From contig JAGBFY010000539.1 in assembly GCA_017936245.1 (NCBI GenBank), positions 1-5,670 of the forward strand: DNA of 5,670 nucleotides, written 5' to 3'. A program made the translations under genes and the position numbers. The notes under the pieces were generated by a model. The model searched no databases and was not told the DNA's origin. It saw nothing but the letters and a program-made list of their open reading frames with translations. This DNA is from Kiritimatiellia bacterium (GTDB lineage: Bacteria > Verrucomicrobiota > Kiritimatiellia > RFP12 > UBA1067). Shown one piece after another: positions 4,578-5,670 of the stretch (its first letter is position 1; every line of letters begins with the position of its first letter).

Positions 4578-5670
4578 GCGCACCTCCCTTCATGATGCTG
4601 ACCGGAACGTTCGGCATCGCTACTTGCGCCGGTCAGCCAATTGTTATTCGTCCCTGATTCCGGGAACTGGCCATCTGCGGGGACCGCGCGGATTTTCCTG
4701 CGGTGCTGCGGAGCAAGCGAGGCGGAAGCCAATGTTGTTGTTCCGGTTGCCGGGCCTGTTCCTGTTGCGGTTCGCGGAGCGGCAGTTCCTGGCGTTGTTG
4801 TTCCAGCTGCCCCCGCGCAGGACACGGTTATCGCCCGATGCTCTTCGCCGATTGCCAAAATCGACCGTCTCCAGGCCTTGCTGTCGGCCTGTTCGGTAAA
4901 AGCCGTCAACGCGGCCAGATGCGCCTGATATTCGCCGTCGTTCCAACATCCGCGACGATAGAGCGAATCATACGCCTTGATCTTCCGGCGGTAGCGGATG
5001 CGGCTTCTCCTCGAAAGACGGACGGAAGCAGGGAAAACCCTCATCCCCAGAAAATCCATGCCAAGCGCCGTTCGATTTATGAACGGCTCCTGCTTCAACT
5101 CCAAACCAAGACAGTTGCGACTGAAATCGGTCAGTGCGCCGCGTAGAGCGACAAGCTCCGACTTGCTGTCGCCCCAAAAGACAAAATCATCCATATAGCG
5201 GACATATCCGAATCTAGAACCGCCCCCATCCCGGTTCTGGAACCTGTCGAGGGAATCCAGATAGAAATTTGCGAAATGTTGGCTCAAGAGCGAACCGATC
5301 GGCAAGCCACGGCCTTGCAATTTTTCGTAGGAGTCTATAATCCGTTCAAACCACCTCAGTATCATCGGATCTTTGAATTTACGTCCAAGCAGCAGTTTCA
5401 GATTCGCATGAGGTATCGAATCGAAATACTTCCGGAAATCGCACTTCATGAACCATGCATACCTCCCCGCAAACTGCCTCGCCCGCTTTACAGCGGCAAC
5501 CTGTCCTTTACCTTTCCGGCAGGCATACGTGTCGAAAATCAGCCAACTGTCGAAATATTGTTCGCACACGTTCATGAGCGAATGCTGCAGAACGCGTTCG
5601 GCAAAGGTCGCCGCGCAGATCTCACGCTCCTTCGGATCATAGATGGTGAACCGCTTGAACTCCCCTATAG
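4565..5670 (-). CDS. DGR-type reverse transcriptase (5' end off right edge)
   Basis: 367 codons are visible and the frame stays open to the right edge (IGEFKRFTIYDPKEREICAA lies before the first in-window ATG at 5575), so the N-terminus is missing. Motifs in order: ACRKGKG, KCDFRKYFDSI with the first catalytic Asp (codon at 5438-5440), GLPIGSLLSQHFANFYL with the SQ typical of DGR RTs, RYMDDFVFW with the catalytic Asp pair (YMDD at 5186-5197), then LELKQE and LGMRVF, followed by the basic thumb region LSRRSRIRYRRKIKAY. The catalytic core looks intact. It would copy the template-repeat RNA with errors at adenines, and the cDNA would replace a variable repeat in a target gene. After about codon 278 of the fragment the sequence becomes a Thr/Gly/Ala-rich tail (AGAAGTTTPGTAAPRTATG), which is the template repeat read out of frame. 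The enzyme fold probably ends before this, although the frame runs to TAA at 4565. Confidence 0.95.
   Translation of the reverse strand, partial: IGEFKRFTIYDPKEREICAATFAERVLQHSLMNVCEQYFDSWLIFDTYACRKGKGQVAAVKRARQFAGRYAWFMKCDFRKYFDSIPHANLKLLLGRKFKDPMILRWFERIIDSYEKLQGRGLPIGSLLSQHFANFYLDSLDRFQNRDGGGSRFGYVRYMDDFVFWGDSKSELVALRGALTDFSRNCLGLELKQEPFINRTALGMDFLGMRVFPASVRLSRRSRIRYRRKIKAYDSLYRRGCWNDGEYQAHLAALTAFTEQADSKAWRRSILAIGEEHRAITVSCAGAAGTTTPGTAAPRTATGTGPATGTTTLASASLAPQHRRKIRAVPADGQFPESGTNNNWLTGASSDAERSGQHHEGRCACRR
4597..4637. other. Perfect 9-bp inverted repeat, 23-nt loop, between template repeat and HRDC start
   Basis: GCTGACCGG (4597-4605) pairs with CCGGTCAGC (4629-4637), a GC-rich stem without mismatches around a 23-nt loop that contains AACGTT. 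There is no T-run after it on either strand, and the RT frame and HRDC start follow within 20-35 nt, so it is not a standard terminator. Hairpins or cruciforms near repeat ends matter for target recognition in the Bordetella phage DGR, where they lie by the variable repeat. Here it is about 60-80 nt past the template repeat and just before the HRDC ribosome-binding site. It could shape the template RNA or tune HRDC translation. Confidence 0.55.
4701..4829 (-). repeat. DGR template repeat (TR), adenine-rich, embedded in RT 3' coding region
   Basis: Read in the frame of complement 4829 downward this gives NRVLRGGSW, NNNARNCRSANRNRN, RPGNRNNNI, then GFRLACSAAP. That is the C-terminal core of formylglycine-generating-enzyme/C-type-lectin-fold proteins, the commonest DGR targets. 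Between 4731 and 4802 (24 codons) there are 11 asparagines, all AAC, plus AGG codons: 26 adenines in 72 nt on the minus strand. AAC is the classic TR codon because adenine mutagenesis turns it into NNC, which can encode many residues but never a stop. It is not an expressed gene itself. The outer borders are estimates, because the partner variable repeat is not in the window. Confidence 0.9.
4708..4730 (-). other. Adenine-free GC-rich end of the template repeat, IMH*-like
   Basis: On the minus strand the 23 nt encoding GFRLACS and part of the next Ala contain no adenine and sit directly after the AAC-rich block. In known DGRs the 3' end of TR and VR carries a GC-rich initiation-of-mutagenic-homing element that primes or anchors reverse transcription. 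Position and composition fit that role; exact limits need the VR. Confidence 0.6.

Noticed and set aside
4578..4583. GTG start at 4583 for the HRDC protein
   Set aside because: The GTG overlaps the GGGAGG Shine-Dalgarno itself; ATG 4577 has correct spacing.
4597..4637. Inverted repeat as a rho-independent terminator
   Set aside because: No U-tract follows on either strand, and downstream genes overlap the region and continue.
4644..4949. Minus-strand ORF spelling RVLRGGSW...GFRLA as a separate protein gene
   Set aside because: It lacks a ribosome-binding site and a conserved N-terminus, and it lies inside the RT gene. Its recognisable part is the DGR template repeat, which is a template for mutagenesis and not an expressed gene.
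4565..5670. RT as a group II intron or retron enzyme
   Set aside because: There is no maturase/HNH region or intron or msr/msd structure, and the GSLLSQ motif, adenine-rich TR and HRDC neighbour all point to a DGR.

Overview
The window is one compact, entirely minus-strand gene cluster of seven genes, read from right to left. Two of the genes run off the window: a reverse transcriptase at the right edge and a short secreted protein at the left edge. The host looks like a Gram-negative bacterium. There is a lipoprotein with a clear lipobox, two other proteins have Sec-type signal peptides, base composition is a little above 50% GC by eye, and nearly every gene has a strong purine-rich Shine-Dalgarno (SD) sequence. 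The consistent SD use argues against a typical Bacteroidota host. I cannot name the taxon; this RT/HRDC pairing would fit gut or sediment lineages such as PVC-group bacteria, but that is a guess.

Right part (about 4089-5670): a diversity-generating retroelement (DGR). It has a DGR-type reverse transcriptase (YMDD box, and a G-x3-SQ motif in place of the usual retroviral QG), an adenine-rich template repeat, and an HRDC-domain accessory protein of the kind that stands in for Avd in some DGRs. The template repeat lies inside the 3' end of the RT open reading frame but in another frame. In its own frame it spells the C-terminus of a formylglycine-generating-enzyme/C-type-lectin-fold protein (VLRGGSW...NNN...GFRLA). 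The matching variable repeat and target gene are not in this window.

Middle (2063-4140): two overlapping genes that look like a bacterial ESCRT module. One is an AAA+ ATPase of the Vps4/katanin/spastin type (KWYGESE pore loop, GATNKPWDID sensor region, a Vps4-like last helix) with an N-terminal MIT-like helical bundle. The other is an acidic helical protein whose charge pattern near the C-terminus closely resembles Snf7/CHMP ESCRT-III proteins, preceded by a small CxxC...CxxH zinc-finger-like segment.

Left part (1-2145): envelope proteins. These are a signal-peptide protein with a C-terminal membrane anchor and apparent tandem LpoB/CsgG-like domains, a 253-residue lipoprotein, and the start of another exported protein.

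Reading frames overlap or sit within 25 nt of each other from RT to the last gene, so all seven are probably co-transcribed and in part translationally coupled. My main inference is that a retroelement that diversifies an exported or surface protein is here physically linked to an ESCRT-III/Vps4-like membrane-remodelling pair and to envelope lipoproteins. That would be a plausible and perhaps undescribed system for making or displaying a diversified cell-surface product. No promoter, terminator, tRNA, rRNA, CRISPR array or insertion sequence is visible, and no gap between genes exceeds 25 nt.
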